Below are positions 20,901 to 30,034 of a stretch of 64,000 nucleotides of DNA, piece after piece. The notes beneath the pieces are model-generated. The model was not told the origin of the DNA. It saw nothing but the letters and a program-made list of their open reading frames with translations, and made no database searches. The DNA is from Tritrichomonas foetus (lineage: Eukaryota; Parabasalia; Tritrichomonadida; Tritrichomonadidae), in the NCBI GenBank assembly GCA_001839685.1, contig MLAK01000145.1, forward strand, positions 17,216 to 81,215, written 5' to 3'. Each line of letters starts with the position of its first letter. The first letter of the stretch is position 1. A program made the position numbers and the translations under genes.

Positions 20901-21469
20901 AAGAATGCCGAGCAGTATATTCGATTTCTTGCTTCATCCAGAGTTTTCAATTCGAGAAAATATTCCCACCTGGAATCAAAATCCAATTGATAATTTTTGG
21001 ACTTATTTGGAGCCCTTAATAATTTGGATGCTTCAAAGACCGAATTTGAAGGTAATTTTTCCACTTGGCTTTGATTTTTACTCATTTCTTCATTATTTTT
21101 TTTATTTCTTTCTGTTTGATTTTTTCGAATAATTTCGGATTTATTTAAACTTTCATCTGTTGTGGTTTTCATTTTGCTTGAAGATTTTTTCTTTCTTCGG
21201 ATTGAACTATAGGAAGAAATCATTGACGGAGGAATATCTCGGACTTTTGGAATGCTTTTTGATTTTTTTGTCGTAGATAAAAACACTTGTGTGTTTTCTT
21301 GTATTGGGCCGGATTTAAAAGGAGGGCGTCTTTGAAGGGGATCTGCTGATTGAATTCCGACTGTTTTTAATGGCGATGATTGACTTTCTGAGTTTATTAT
21401 TTGTTGGTATCTCGATATGCCTCTGGAGTTTCTCGTCTGCGAATCCGAAGAAACGAGAAAATTCTCCAT
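17963..21469 (-). CDS. Long disordered Ser/Asn/Lys-rich protein with NQSFN repeats
   Basis: 1168 residues from the ATG at 21469; the open frame begins two codons earlier with TTG. Nearly the whole protein is low-complexity Ser, Asn, Lys, Glu and Gln. Landmarks are a possibly folded segment about residues 160-200 (around YFLELKTLDEARNRI and IWKTLFRRRC), eight tandem pentapeptides of the form NQSF(N/G) at about 298-337, an acidic run at about 433-445, and a more ordered last 80 residues (IYRKQMIHLLHSKI ... EEARFYEGISSPFPDDL). The pentapeptide array resembles prion-like or FG-type phase-separating sequence. The function is unknown; a cytoskeletal or granule scaffold is possible. A TCATTA initiator-like motif lies about 20 bases upstream. 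Confidence 0.75.
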   Translation of the reverse strand: MENFLVSSDSQTRNSRGISRYQQIINSESQSSPLKTVGIQSADPLQRRPPFKSGPIQENTQVFLSTTKKSKSIPKVRDIPPSMISSYSSIRRKKKSSSKMKTTTDESLNKSEIIRKNQTERNKKNNEEMSKNQSQVEKLPSNSVFEASKLLRAPNKSKNYQLDFDSRWEYFLELKTLDEARNRIYCSAFFQIWKTLFRRRCMDRANFQASQIEATLSNFNATHSADSSTDSAYYSQFGGHRTRYDATNYLNSMNHSNNCYENRTRRHQSGLPSGYSFSSISTSEARVDEMQRKYRRGNQSFNNQSFNNHSFNNQSFGNQSFNNQSFNNQSFGNQSFGNNSSGFDYLAQQERYNGPKVRAYVSESVIHEPIRKVKKKKRTHSKLNRNEDNLAENLELNEIEQSFTGSNEQDLVKDIASQLRRIQHFNDFLQQNINEEEEEEEEDYEDDNGIDDLNNSQNLIRNINNRATNSKSETEEDVFLPINQSPNFLANPKKQQIDSKQVNKKVSFSNDNQYTSASSIVLENYGNKRLSSQKTPNSSTNRNPNKSNKSLHNYISDNMASANFRQAENHLIANNSNFQDIISHRGNFSQGINVQENLNELKDKGSSDLFSNDVRLDFDSTRNRSSSNMKITNNLNIKTKNQSHSQIREDFFKNVNITLLKDNLKKSSDQKSLKKSHQEEEENSYDSDFFDFQDDVGKINHTNDIKSNLAYNQIENNKKVTLDSLLKEEENKQNEIFIDTNLDNKRSENRNTLKNRSKQDTKDLIFNKSNCLSDENDSLGSDFSDLQYDKYANNSLLKFNQKINKPIPSDNNSDTSSEIELLSESDEKENNQNQNNKKSYEKLKKSTENKDHWKKQNEADIKSDSESIIQSSKSSLLTKSFQNEVNAEIEIKKMTSQNNKTNKTQKSHNESCHKVEDKEKSVRDRFFVGNSSEENLNLNQNSDKSTKKIPSLSNSINENSQKSKSNVNDSPISNSLDIQNELADQESTGNETTTAAEPLQYGRKESSKTSKSFIRNGNSEYQTDLDNEYGKETENHDLNSQIKRNKFSFHSEILNRTNQDNFEVSERSYDHGKYQNRDRRISDNDIYRKQMIHLLHSKINFKDYSKIMMNEEDFRTMAEEARFYEGISSPFPDDLCEDVFTNGSARRTSYMKYSKLTPLIKYYSHHEK
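20457..20577 (-). repeat. 15-bp coding tandem repeat (NQSFN/G pentapeptides)
   Basis: About eight copies of a 15-base unit whose + strand reads like AAAACTCTGATTATT, encoding NQSFN or NQSFG. Third-position differences between copies show that the array is not brand new. Expansion or contraction would stay in frame. Confidence 0.85.
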
Positions 21470-21487
21470 CTTCAAAAATCTGTACGT

Positions 21488-21493
21488 TAATGA
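21488..21493 (-). promoter_or_regulatory. Initiator-like motif of the disordered-protein gene
   Basis: TCATTA on the minus strand, matching TCAYTW, about 20 bases upstream of the ATG at 21469. This supports using that ATG rather than the preceding TTG. Confidence 0.4.
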
Positions 21494-21623
21494 ACTTTTT
21501 CAATATTGTCATTCAAAAAATTGAATATAAACTTGCACATCTCGATTTTTGGGGAACTCAAATCCAAGGGCCACCCGAAGAGCAGGATTCTTTTTCTTAG
21601 GAGTTTTGTTTTTTGACACATAA

Positions 21624-21725
21624 AATGAGTAAATGTGATGAGAATTTGCGCGCTCTTTCGACTCATTCGGTCATTGGAGGCTCTGACCCAAAGAAACATC
21701 AAAGTTCACATCACATTTACCCATT
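21624..21725. repeat. Inverted repeat (20-bp arms, 62-bp spacer)
   Basis: Arms 21624-21643 and 21706-21725 are reverse complements at 18 of 20 positions around the shared core GTAAATGTGATG. The spacer is richer in G and C than its surroundings (GCGCGCTC, GGAGGCTCTGACCC). It lies in the 384-base gap between two minus-strand genes. It could be a hairpin RNA, or a paired protein-binding site upstream of the gene starting at 21469. The left arm holds a GTGATGA match to a snoRNA C box and the spacer a CTGA, but the flanking bases do not form the required terminal stem. Confidence 0.75.
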
Positions 21726-21853
21726 AAATTTTTTCAACTTTTGGCCTTTTTTGGACCTTTCACTTCACAATTACAAAACTCATAAGAAAATGAATATCTA
21801 CCAATCCAGGAGTTTTTCTAATAATATGTAATGAACCATTTTTTGATCCCAAC

Positions 21854-23317
21854 CTAATCTCCATCGTGATTCACATCGATTTCCTTTCCTTGGTAAATTT
21901 CCAAATTTATTAAAAACATTCTTGACTCTTCAGATAATTTTGAGCTCGAAGCATATTGAAATTGATCAATAATTTCAGTAATTCCTGAAGAATCAAGTAC
22001 TTCCTTTATGTCGTCAATAAGTCCCTGATTCGTTGCATGTTGTACCAAAACATCTAAAGATAGAATAATATTTGAGTATAACTCTTCATCATCAATATCC
22101 ATTAAACAGTAAATTGCTTCATTGATTTTGTTTAATTTACTTTTATAAATAATTTGATATTCAGGAATCATTCCTTGTAAAAAAGGAGATGGAAATTGCT
22201 GAATAGCTTTCATTAATAAAAAGCCAGCTGTTTTTTTGATATGAAAAGTGCCATTTATTACAACATGTATCAAACATTCATGAACAGTATGACGTTTTAA
22301 ATAATATTTGGTACATTCAAGAGGTTCATTTTGAAAAAAGGTTATAATTGCATGAATCATTGGTTCTAATCGTCCATCTTTGCAGATGTCAAATGATTCA
22401 AACTGGTGTAAAAGTGATTTTATTCCATATCGAATATTTTTATGCATCATTACCAATTTTAATGTATTATTATTCAATAAAGAAATAGTTTCATAGGCAA
22501 TTTTCTCGGTTTCGTTATCGTAATAACAACAACAATCAATTAATGATCGAATCATCCAATTGTTGTCAGATTGAATCAATGAACGATTCTTTTGAATGAT
22601 TTTTTTCATAGTTTTTATCAGATAAATTGAGATGCCTTCACGATTAGATCGAAAAAGTACTTCAAGGGCAGAAAAATAGTTCCGATGAGCAATATCAAAT
22701 GGAATAAAATCAACAATTTTCTCAAAAATTTGAGAAATCGTTAAATCAATTTTTTCACTAACATTTAGAAAACCAAGAAGATTTAAAATAAGTTGATTAA
22801 GATAAATATCACAATTTTCTTTACAAAGAATTACTAGAAAGCATCTCATTAAATGATAAATCTCATCAGCTCGTTCACAAACTAAATTATTGTTTTGAAT
22901 CCAAAGTAAAAAATGAAGGCAAAAATCGAATTCGTCTTGATTAATTAAATCAGGCCTTTGTGTTAATATTGTATCTAAAGTTTCTAAGATTGGAAAAAGC
23001 TGATCAAATTTTAATTGTTGTCCCAAAAATATTATTCTTGGTATAAAAGCTAAACTTAATAAATGTTCTCGCAATTCTTCAGAAGCATTTTTAAATCCAT
23101 TATTTATTGTTTGAACTGCTTCAATTGCATCTGAAGGCTGAGAATCAAAAAATTGTTCACATGCACATTTCAGTTCATGGACAAATTCTGGTGGATCAGT
23201 TTGTATGTCTTGAACATGTTGTGCTATATTTGGGAATTTAGTAAAATTTTGAGAATCTTTATATGAAAAATTCACGAAAGAAAAATGATTGAGAAATTTG
23301 ACAAAATTTTGACACAA
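21854..23317 (-). CDS. Armadillo/HEAT-type protein, start codon unresolved
   Basis: About 487 codons of helical-repeat sequence (for example RPDLINQDEFDFCLHFLLWI and EKIAYETISLLNNNTLKLV), resembling armadillo-type proteins that are abundant in trichomonads. The particular family is not recognised. The open frame starts from TTG at 23317 just downstream of an in-frame TGA, and no ATG occurs in frame until well inside the repeat region. ATGs at 23333 and 23327, slightly upstream, are in other frames and stop quickly. Either a one-base error, a small intron or a non-ATG start must be assumed. I therefore give the open frame rather than a certain CDS. The C-terminus (GKEIDVNHDGD) is acidic. Confidence 0.6.
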   Translation of the reverse strand: MCQNFVKFLNHFSFVNFSYKDSQNFTKFPNIAQHVQDIQTDPPEFVHELKCACEQFFDSQPSDAIEAVQTINNGFKNASEELREHLLSLAFIPRIIFLGQQLKFDQLFPILETLDTILTQRPDLINQDEFDFCLHFLLWIQNNNLVCERADEIYHLMRCFLVILCKENCDIYLNQLILNLLGFLNVSEKIDLTISQIFEKIVDFIPFDIAHRNYFSALEVLFRSNREGISIYLIKTMKKIIQKNRSLIQSDNNWMIRSLIDCCCYYDNETEKIAYETISLLNNNTLKLVMMHKNIRYGIKSLLHQFESFDICKDGRLEPMIHAIITFFQNEPLECTKYYLKRHTVHECLIHVVINGTFHIKKTAGFLLMKAIQQFPSPFLQGMIPEYQIIYKSKLNKINEAIYCLMDIDDEELYSNIILSLDVLVQHATNQGLIDDIKEVLDSSGITEIIDQFQYASSSKLSEESRMFLINLEIYQGKEIDVNHDGD

Positions 23318-23712
23318 AATTTGACATCTTCATTTTTCATGAAAATCAATGATACAGTATATTTACATATATAGATTCTTACTTGCATAAATGTGGTTTC
23401 ATATATGAAAAGATAATTGTTTTGAAAATAATTCATTTAAATTCAATGTTTCCAATAATTAAACTGATTCGGGAATTTCACATTTATGAAATGAAACTAA
23501 TATAATCCTAGTAAGCATTCTATGGTATATTGAGGATTTCATTTTCACCTCCAGATTATATTAAAGGCATGATTCAATTATTCATCCTACAGCTTATCAT
23601 GTGGAGCTCTCAACTAAACAAAATTTCAAAAATGGGAAAAGAAAAATAAATAAATCTATTATTTAGGTTAAATTATGTATGATTTGGTGAAAGTTTGGTT
23701 CTCGAGTGACTT
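23318..23712. other. Intergenic, 395 bases
   Basis: AT-rich spacer between two minus-strand genes. No feature was seen apart from possible promoter and poly(A) sites. Confidence 0.55.
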
Positions 23713-25461
23713 TTATTTTCCACCAAAAAGAACCTCATGGTGACGTTCCATGTATTCTGGAGTATCCATCATAGTTGTTACCATTTCGATGAATGCAGCT
23801 GATTTATTATCGGTGATTTGCTTTAAGTTTTCTTCAAGTTCACCAACAGTTTTAGTTTGAACTGAAATGAAATCTTTTGAAGCACCAAAAGCAGGAATTA
23901 ATTTTGAGTAATTCCATTGAACAATATCATTATATATATAATTTGGATCATCACATAATAATCTTTCAATTAGGTACCCATCATTGTTAATAATGAAAAG
24001 TGCAGGCTTGAGCTTGAATCTACTGAATTGACAGATTTCTTGAGCTGTCATTTGAAAAGCACCTTCACCTGTTACCAAAACGATGCGTCTATCTTTTGCT
24101 GCTAAGGCTGCACCAAACGAAGCTGGTGTTGCCCATCCAATAGCACCCCAGAGTGGTTGGCTAACGCATTTGGCACCTGATGGGAAGCGAGCAAAGTTCA
24201 TTTGCATTGATGTTCCAGTTTCGATAACGACAATATCATTAGGCTGAAGGAAATCTTCAATTCTAGCATACAAATATTTTGCTGTTAATAGTGAGCTGGA
24301 TTCAACATTGGTTAATCCTTGATTAAGTTTTTGAGCTCTTGGTTGATTCACCTCACGCTCAAATTTTATGTTTTCGAATGAATTCATTCCTTCGATTACA
24401 TCTGCGAATTCAACATTCTTATAATGAGCATTTCCGATCTTGGTCTCATGCAATTGAACTTCTATTGTATTTTCACGAGCAATTTTAGATGTGAATAATC
24501 CTGTGTTAAAATCACTCCATGTTGTTCCTAATAAAATGAAACAATCACTTGATTCTACAAATTCACGAACTTCATCATTCATCATCTTTCCATCATACAT
24601 GCCAATATATTCTTCTGAGGTTTCATCTAAGCATGCTTTACCAATCATCATTCCTGCAAAAGGAATCTTTGTTTTTTCTATAAATTTCATAATTTCATTC
24701 GATTGATTTAATCTGTCTACCAAATTTCCTGGTAAGATTATCGGACGCTTTGATTCAGATAATCTCTTCTTAATTTCAGCTAATGTTTCTTTTAATGAGG
24801 AGTCATGTGATTTAAGAGTTGTAATACCACTATATAATGAATTATTATTGATCATTGATGACATGTCTTCTTCAATTACTGCTGTCGCATAATCACCAGA
24901 GATACCAAAATAAACTGGTTTCTTATGCTGAACCAGTAAGGAGAGAACGCGATTTATTTCTGAGAAAGCATTTTTGGGTGTTAAATATGAAAGTCCTACA
25001 ACAGTTGGCTCTACCATTTTTTCATATACATGAAAGTCTAAATTTCCAAGGGTATGATGATAAATTTTATCTGAATTCATTACTGTGGAACTTGGCATAC
25101 CAACAATATGAATGATTGGCACATTTTCTGCAAATGCACCGCCAAGTCCTCCAAGAGTGCAAAGTTCACCAACTCCATATGTCGTGCAAACCGCACCATA
25201 TCCACGAATTCTTGCATATCCATCTGCAGAATAAGTGGCATTTAATTCGTTACAATTTCCAACCCATTCAAGTTCATCATCTTTCATTATGGCATCATTA
25301 ACTGGAAATGCATAATCTCCTGGGACTCCAAAAATATGTTTAATTCCAAGTTGTTTAATTTGTTTGAACAAATATCCAATAACAGTGTTGGAATTGTTGA
25401 CTTTATCTGAACGAACAGATCCTGTAACTGTAGTTGTTTTTGATGTTGTTGTTTCCATCAT
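23713..25461 (-). CDS. PDC: Pyruvate decarboxylase (thiamine-diphosphate dependent)
   Basis: 582 residues from the tandem ATG ATG at 25461; the open frame reaches a TTG at 25533, but initiator motifs lie between. The enzyme removes CO2 from pyruvate to give acetaldehyde, which alcohol dehydrogenase reduces to ethanol. Family marks are GVPGDY with D49, the cofactor-activating glutamate E72 in CNELNA, the paired histidines H135-H136 in YHHTLG, and the C-terminal diphosphate-binding motif starting GEGAFQMTAQEI and ending in IINNDGY. The length matches the 560-600 residues typical of PDC and indolepyruvate decarboxylase; the latter is the main alternative. There is no hydrogenosomal presequence, so it should be cytosolic. 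PDC activity is documented in Tritrichomonas foetus as an ethanol route parallel to hydrogenosomal pyruvate oxidation. Confidence 0.9.
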   Translation of the reverse strand: MMETTTSKTTTVTGSVRSDKVNNSNTVIGYLFKQIKQLGIKHIFGVPGDYAFPVNDAIMKDDELEWVGNCNELNATYSADGYARIRGYGAVCTTYGVGELCTLGGLGGAFAENVPIIHIVGMPSSTVMNSDKIYHHTLGNLDFHVYEKMVEPTVVGLSYLTPKNAFSEINRVLSLLVQHKKPVYFGISGDYATAVIEEDMSSMINNNSLYSGITTLKSHDSSLKETLAEIKKRLSESKRPIILPGNLVDRLNQSNEIMKFIEKTKIPFAGMMIGKACLDETSEEYIGMYDGKMMNDEVREFVESSDCFILLGTTWSDFNTGLFTSKIARENTIEVQLHETKIGNAHYKNVEFADVIEGMNSFENIKFEREVNQPRAQKLNQGLTNVESSSLLTAKYLYARIEDFLQPNDIVVIETGTSMQMNFARFPSGAKCVSQPLWGAIGWATPASFGAALAAKDRRIVLVTGEGAFQMTAQEICQFSRFKLKPALFIINNDGYLIERLLCDDPNYIYNDIVQWNYSKLIPAFGASKDFISVQTKTVGELEENLKQITDNKSAAFIEMVTTMMDTPEYMERHHEVLFGGK

Positions 25462-26315
25462 CTTTAATTTAAAATGAAGTGAATAATTTGTTGATGCACT
25501 GATGGAATAATTTCTTTCATAATTCAATTTCAAATTTTTTTAATTGTGAAATGATTGCGTCTATCCCCCTGCTTTTTGAAAATTTTGTCAACGATAAGGA
25601 AATTTTGAATTACATTATTCAATTAACATGACCTTTCATTTCAGAAAGTATTCAAATATTTTATCCCCCAGATCGATATCACTGTAATCCAACAATAAAA
25701 ATACCACAATTTCATGAAATAGGGAATTAGTCTTTTTGATGATAGAATTAATAATGTAATCGGAATTATTAGCCAACAACGACTCCGATATTGATCAACA
25801 TTCTTCACTCAAATGCAAATTTGGGAATGAATATTGAAGATTCTTGAATTGAGGGATTTCACTAGAATCACATCAAAAAAGGAGTAAAAGCAAATAGATG
25901 GGACCAATAGTTTTAGTAAATTTTTTCGATCAGGAAATGCAAATCCGCAAAATTCTGTTTTGGGGAATCATTCACAAATTTTCAATTCATGCTCAGAAAA
26001 TTGACTATACCGATAAGCGTGCTAAACAATAAATCACCAAAAAGAAAGTGTTTGCTTTGATATTCTGCTTCCTGAGTAATTCATATATTGCTAATATAAT
26101 ATTGGTAAAAGAGAAACGCAGTTATCTCATAAGATTCATTTTGACGTTGATATATCAGAAATCTGAAATTTTGGAATTCAAGCAATTAATAAAAATAATG
26201 ACATAAAAAGTTTTCGGTAAAAGTGTGAATAAAAATAAAGTCTTCATACATCGAATAATTATGGTACATCAGGAAAGTTACTGAAGAACGGAAATAGTCA
26301 AAAATGTAACCACAA
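25462..26315. other. Divergent promoter region, 850 bases
   Basis: AT-rich spacer between the pyruvate decarboxylase and the next plus-strand gene. Only the PDC initiator motifs were recognised. Confidence 0.55.
25472..25482 (-). promoter_or_regulatory. Initiator-like motifs of the pyruvate decarboxylase gene
   Basis: Minus strand TCACTT followed at once by TCATTT, both matching TCAYTW, 10-20 bases before the ATG pair. Their position inside the longer open frame argues that translation starts at 25461. Confidence 0.6.
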
Positions 26316-26834
26316 ATGACGTTTATTAATTCGTCGATTTTTCCAATGACAGAATACAGTCAAGATAACAGCTTACTCGACTCAGAAAAAAGCGATGTTT
26401 TATCATTTGAAGAGAGTGAACCAAGCAATCCCGAATTTACTCCACACGAAACTGATGATTTATTCAATAGAGCTTTAGATATGATTAACAGACTTTCTGA
26501 TGTATGCGCAATGGCAGCTAACATAGATCCAACTACAGTTTCTGGTGCAATTGATTTTCTTAACGATCCGTCTTCATTTGATTTTTTCATTCACAGAATA
26601 AAAACTGGAATAGAAATGCAGAGGGTTAAAAGCAACGAAGAAGTAAGAAAGAACGAAAATAATGCCAATAATGAAAATTATAATCGAAGATTGACAAGAG
26701 AGGCCGATTTGGTGGTCAACCAGGTTCAAAAGCAGATTCAATCACTTAAATCCACTATACATAAAGATCATACTCAACTTATGCATGCTTTATTACCGGA
26801 TACCAGTTCTGATTCATTATTTTTGAATGAATGA
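26316..26834 (+). CDS. Small acidic coiled-coil protein, hypothetical
   Basis: 172 residues, not recognised. The N-terminal 45 residues are acidic and Ser-rich (SEKSDVLSFEESEPSNPEF). Helical segments follow (about 48-70 and 80-105), then an Asn-rich linker and a C-terminal helix (RREADL-type heptads, VNQVQKQIQSLKSTI) likely to form a coiled coil. The first ATG is used; a second in-frame ATG at codon 11 (26346) is equally possible. No signal or membrane segment is present. Composition and frame integrity suggest a real gene. Confidence 0.6.
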   Translation: MTFINSSIFPMTEYSQDNSLLDSEKSDVLSFEESEPSNPEFTPHETDDLFNRALDMINRLSDVCAMAANIDPTTVSGAIDFLNDPSSFDFFIHRIKTGIEMQRVKSNEEVRKNENNANNENYNRRLTREADLVVNQVQKQIQSLKSTIHKDHTQLMHALLPDTSSDSLFLNE

Positions 26835-28977
26835 AGAAATGTTGTGAGTGAATTTTTTCCAATATTTGAAAGTGTAAATGTGTCTTATTTTTCATGTAAA
26901 TTATATTTCTTTTTTATTTTTTCTTTTTGTTTTCTTTCTTATTATCAATGGAAGGAAAAAATTGCTGGATAATCATTATGCTGAGTTGTTTCCTTTGATA
27001 CTGAGTAATATACATACATATTTGCTTTTGAATAATATTAATTTCTATTTCCTGCAAATTCTAAAAGTTAATTACGAGTTTCTATTTCTCATTAGTTGAA
27101 ATGATATTGAATCTACTTTGATTCCTTTCTCCAAAAAGATAAAACATCGCAGATGCAAATGTTTTCATTATTATCAGTATATATTACTGTTGGATATATT
27201 CGATATTCCAACGATATTTTTGGATAAGTCTTCTAACTATGTTCACAGTGTAAAAAGAGGTAAGAAGACTCAACCTAAAAAATGTATACTCAGAGAAATA
27301 TCTTCACCTTCATTTGCTGTTATTCTCTGACGAAACACATTAATAATATATCAAATGTATTTTAAAGATACTTTAATACCACTTCGTGATGAAGGAAAGA
27401 CAGAAATAACTGATAAAATGATCTAAACAAGACCTTAAATCGTTGTTTGAAATAGAGAACTAAAACAAAGATGAATCTACTGATAAAAAACTACCAATAT
27501 CGCATAATACTTTCTTTGGAAAGAATGTAAATAGGATTTTTCTGGTATTTACATCTTTATCTTTGTTGATAAATGGATCAAAATATTCCCAAATCTATCA
27601 TTCTTATTTTTGACCCTCATACTGATGTATGGTACACTCCAATAGGATTTACATTTAAAAATTAGACTTATAGCACCTCATTGTCAATTGTCAATCTGAA
27701 GGACAATATACGTGCAAAACAATGGATAGCTGAGCTATTCACTTTGAATATGTAACGAATAAGATTGAAGAATCAGTAGAATAACAATGAACCAAAATTT
27801 ATTTTGGTATTAACGGAACAAATCTAGGTAAAATATATGTTTAATTGAGGTGAGTTGTTTAGCTGATTGTAAAAAGAAAATCTAAATACATGATATATTT
27901 TTTTTCAATTAGTGTTGGTAATATATCTCCGAGTGATAGAGTCACTTTTCACTGATACTTTGTAATTTCAAATCTAATCGAGAGATATAATTAAAAAATC
28001 ATGAAGATTTAGAATCAGAGACAGAATTTATCATATATTAGGGAAAAAATTGTGTTACATCATTATTGTAGTAGGAGTTGAAACACTTGTGATTTATCAT
28101 TTGAATTAATTGTAGTTGTTCATATTCAAGAATTGGATAGCTGTGATTCATTAACTATATATTTTATGATATCTTGCGAATTCAAATAAACGATTATAAT
28201 TATGAAACTCATCGATTTATCAAATGCCAAATTGCAAGAATCAGTCAATCATCTAATCTATCAGATTTCCTTTTAGATATTGATACGTTATCCTTCCTGT
28301 TGTAATAATTCGATCTTTTTGGAGTGTTTTTCTGTTTTGGACAGCAATTGAGATTTTAAATATTTGAAAGAATGTCTATCTGGAAACATCACCAAATGAT
28401 TATGTTTTTTTGAGGTGATTTGAGCAAATAACCAAAGATTTTTTAAAGAAAATACTATGATTACCCAAAAAGCAGTCGTAAGTCAGCTATATTACGACAT
28501 TTTGTATTATCTATTTCTTCCATTAATTTTTAGGCAATATTCCAGATTGTAACAATAATATAGTGTTTCCAAAAACTACACATGTTTTTTTGATTCGATT
28601 TTCACCCATATTAAATACTATTTTGGATTAGTAGAATAAATCCATATTCTAAAACAATATGAGTCATTACATGAAGGATTTTGAGGCGAATATATTCAAT
28701 AAACGAATGACAATTAAAATGTTGCAGTATATCAATGAAGAGTGGACATATGTAAACTACGGTATTCATTAGATTCATAAGAGTTTGATGACCAATTGGA
28801 TAAATCTTTTTCACTGGGAAAAGGTTCATAGCCCGTTCGATAAATTGCTCCAAGCTACATGATAAATTTTCCAGGAGTTGAGAGAGCAGTGAATACTTTT
28901 GAAGAAATTATGGTTATGATTTTCAAAACATTTGAAGGTATATATATGATCAATTTCGTATTTTTTAGCAAAACAAT

Positions 28978-29274
28978 CGTGAAAGAAACAAGAACAAAGA
29001 AAGAAACAANNNNNNNNNNNNNNNNNNNNNNNNNNNNNNNNNNNNNNNNNNNNNNNNNNNNNNNNNNNNNNNNNNNNNNNNNNNNNNNNNNNNNNNNNNN
29101 NNNNNNNNNNNNNNNNNNNNNNNNNNNNNNNNNNNNNNNNNNNNNNNNNNNNNNNNNNNNNNNNNNNNNNNNNNNNNNNNNNNNNNNNNNNNNNNNNNNN
29201 NNNNNNNNNNNNNNNNNNNNNNNNNNNNNNNNNNNNNNNNAACAAAGAAAGAAACAAAAACAAAGAAAGAAATC
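28978..29274. repeat. Purine-rich tandem repeat around assembly gap
   Basis: Sequence of the form ACAAAGAAAGAAACAAAA (about 18 bases) occurs on both sides of an N run at 29010-29240. Reading frames that cross it are artefacts. Confidence 0.8.
29010..29240. other. Assembly gap (231 N)
   Basis: Run of N inside the purine-rich repeat. The repeat length is therefore unknown. Confidence 0.95.
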
Positions 29275-29371
29275 ATAAATTAAAGTTTAGATATGTAGAT
29301 AAGTTCGCATTTTTTCTTACAAGTGGCTTATATGTTTGAATACAAAAATGGTCATTTGAATGACAGAATAA

Positions 29372-30034
29372 TTAGTATGAATTACTGAATCTGTAGCCAA
29401 AGTTTGGTGCTATCTTTCCAAGAGAAATTAAAATCAAATCAACGACATACCAAATTCCAAGTCCTCCGAATGTCATCAATTTGAGGGTACCTAAAAGTGG
29501 ATAACCAAGTATGAGTCTGTCGACTCCGAAAACTCCGAAGAATATGGATGTACATAAAACGGTAATAAATGAATATGTTCCTTCTTCAAAGCAACGGTAA
29601 TCGTTTATAATCCAGTACTGTTCTCCAAGACATTGAATTCCTTTTGTCGGTTGGCAAACGGCCATTCCAAATTGGTTGATGTTGTTATAATCGTTTTGAC
29701 AGCCATTACCGGAAATATTGGGGTAGATATCTTGAAAGTATGGCTGGAATTTATCTAGCCCACGCGAGGTGCATATTCTGTATTCTTTTGGTAATAGTTG
29801 ACAAGGAATCAGGGCAGTTGTTCCGTCCCAGATTTTTTCGCAATTTGGAGCCCCGATGCTGGGGCAATCTCTGTATTTAATAACAGCCGCCGCCCATGAA
29901 AACGTAAAAAAGCTAAAAAAAAGCATCAAATTGACACTTTTCCAAAAAATCTCGAAATCTGTCATTAATGGTGAAAAATAAAAGGTCAAAACCTTTCTAT
30001 AAATCCAAGGATTTTCTCGAAGAACAATCAGCAT
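29372..30034 (-). CDS. TM2 domain-containing protein
   Basis: 220 residues. A hydrophobic signal sequence (about 30-50), a Cys-rich extracellular or lumenal domain of about 100 residues with paired cysteines, then two closely spaced membrane spans joined by a short turn. The turn carries GVFGVDRLILGYPLLGTLKL, the DR-containing loop that defines the TM2 domain. The layout (signal peptide, Cys-rich domain, C-terminal TM2) is that of TM2D1-3 family proteins, which in animals affect Notch and phagocytic pathways; their role in protists is unknown. A second in-frame ATG at 29965 (codon 24, MTDFEIFWKS) would place the signal peptide nearer the N-terminus and may be the true start. Confidence 0.85.
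   Translation of the reverse strand: MLIVLRENPWIYRKVLTFYFSPLMTDFEIFWKSVNLMLFFSFFTFSWAAAVIKYRDCPSIGAPNCEKIWDGTTALIPCQLLPKEYRICTSRGLDKFQPYFQDIYPNISGNGCQNDYNNINQFGMAVCQPTKGIQCLGEQYWIINDYRCFEEGTYSFITVLCTSIFFGVFGVDRLILGYPLLGTLKLMTFGGLGIWYVVDLILISLGKIAPNFGYRFSNSY

Larger units (their letters stand above)
26835..29371. other. Gene-poor stretch, 2.5 kb, with assembly gap
   Basis: The longest stretch without a supported gene. It has only short frames of low-complexity or hydrophobic composition, none with a family match I trust. A purine-rich tandem repeat with an N gap lies at 28978-29274. No RNA gene was recognised. Confidence 0.55.

Noticed and set aside
21635..21686. C/D-box snoRNA
   Set aside because: C-box and D-box matches are present at plausible spacing, but the bases flanking them do not pair as a terminal stem.
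27118..27330. 70-codon plus-strand frame in the gene-poor stretch
   Set aside because: Short, no domain, and composition like translated AT-rich spacer.
28611..28853. 80-codon hydrophobic minus-strand frame
   Set aside because: Starts with TTG, no convincing family match; at best a remnant of an ankyrin-type gene.
28826..29278. Frames crossing the second N gap
   Set aside because: Artefacts of N runs in a purine-rich repeat.
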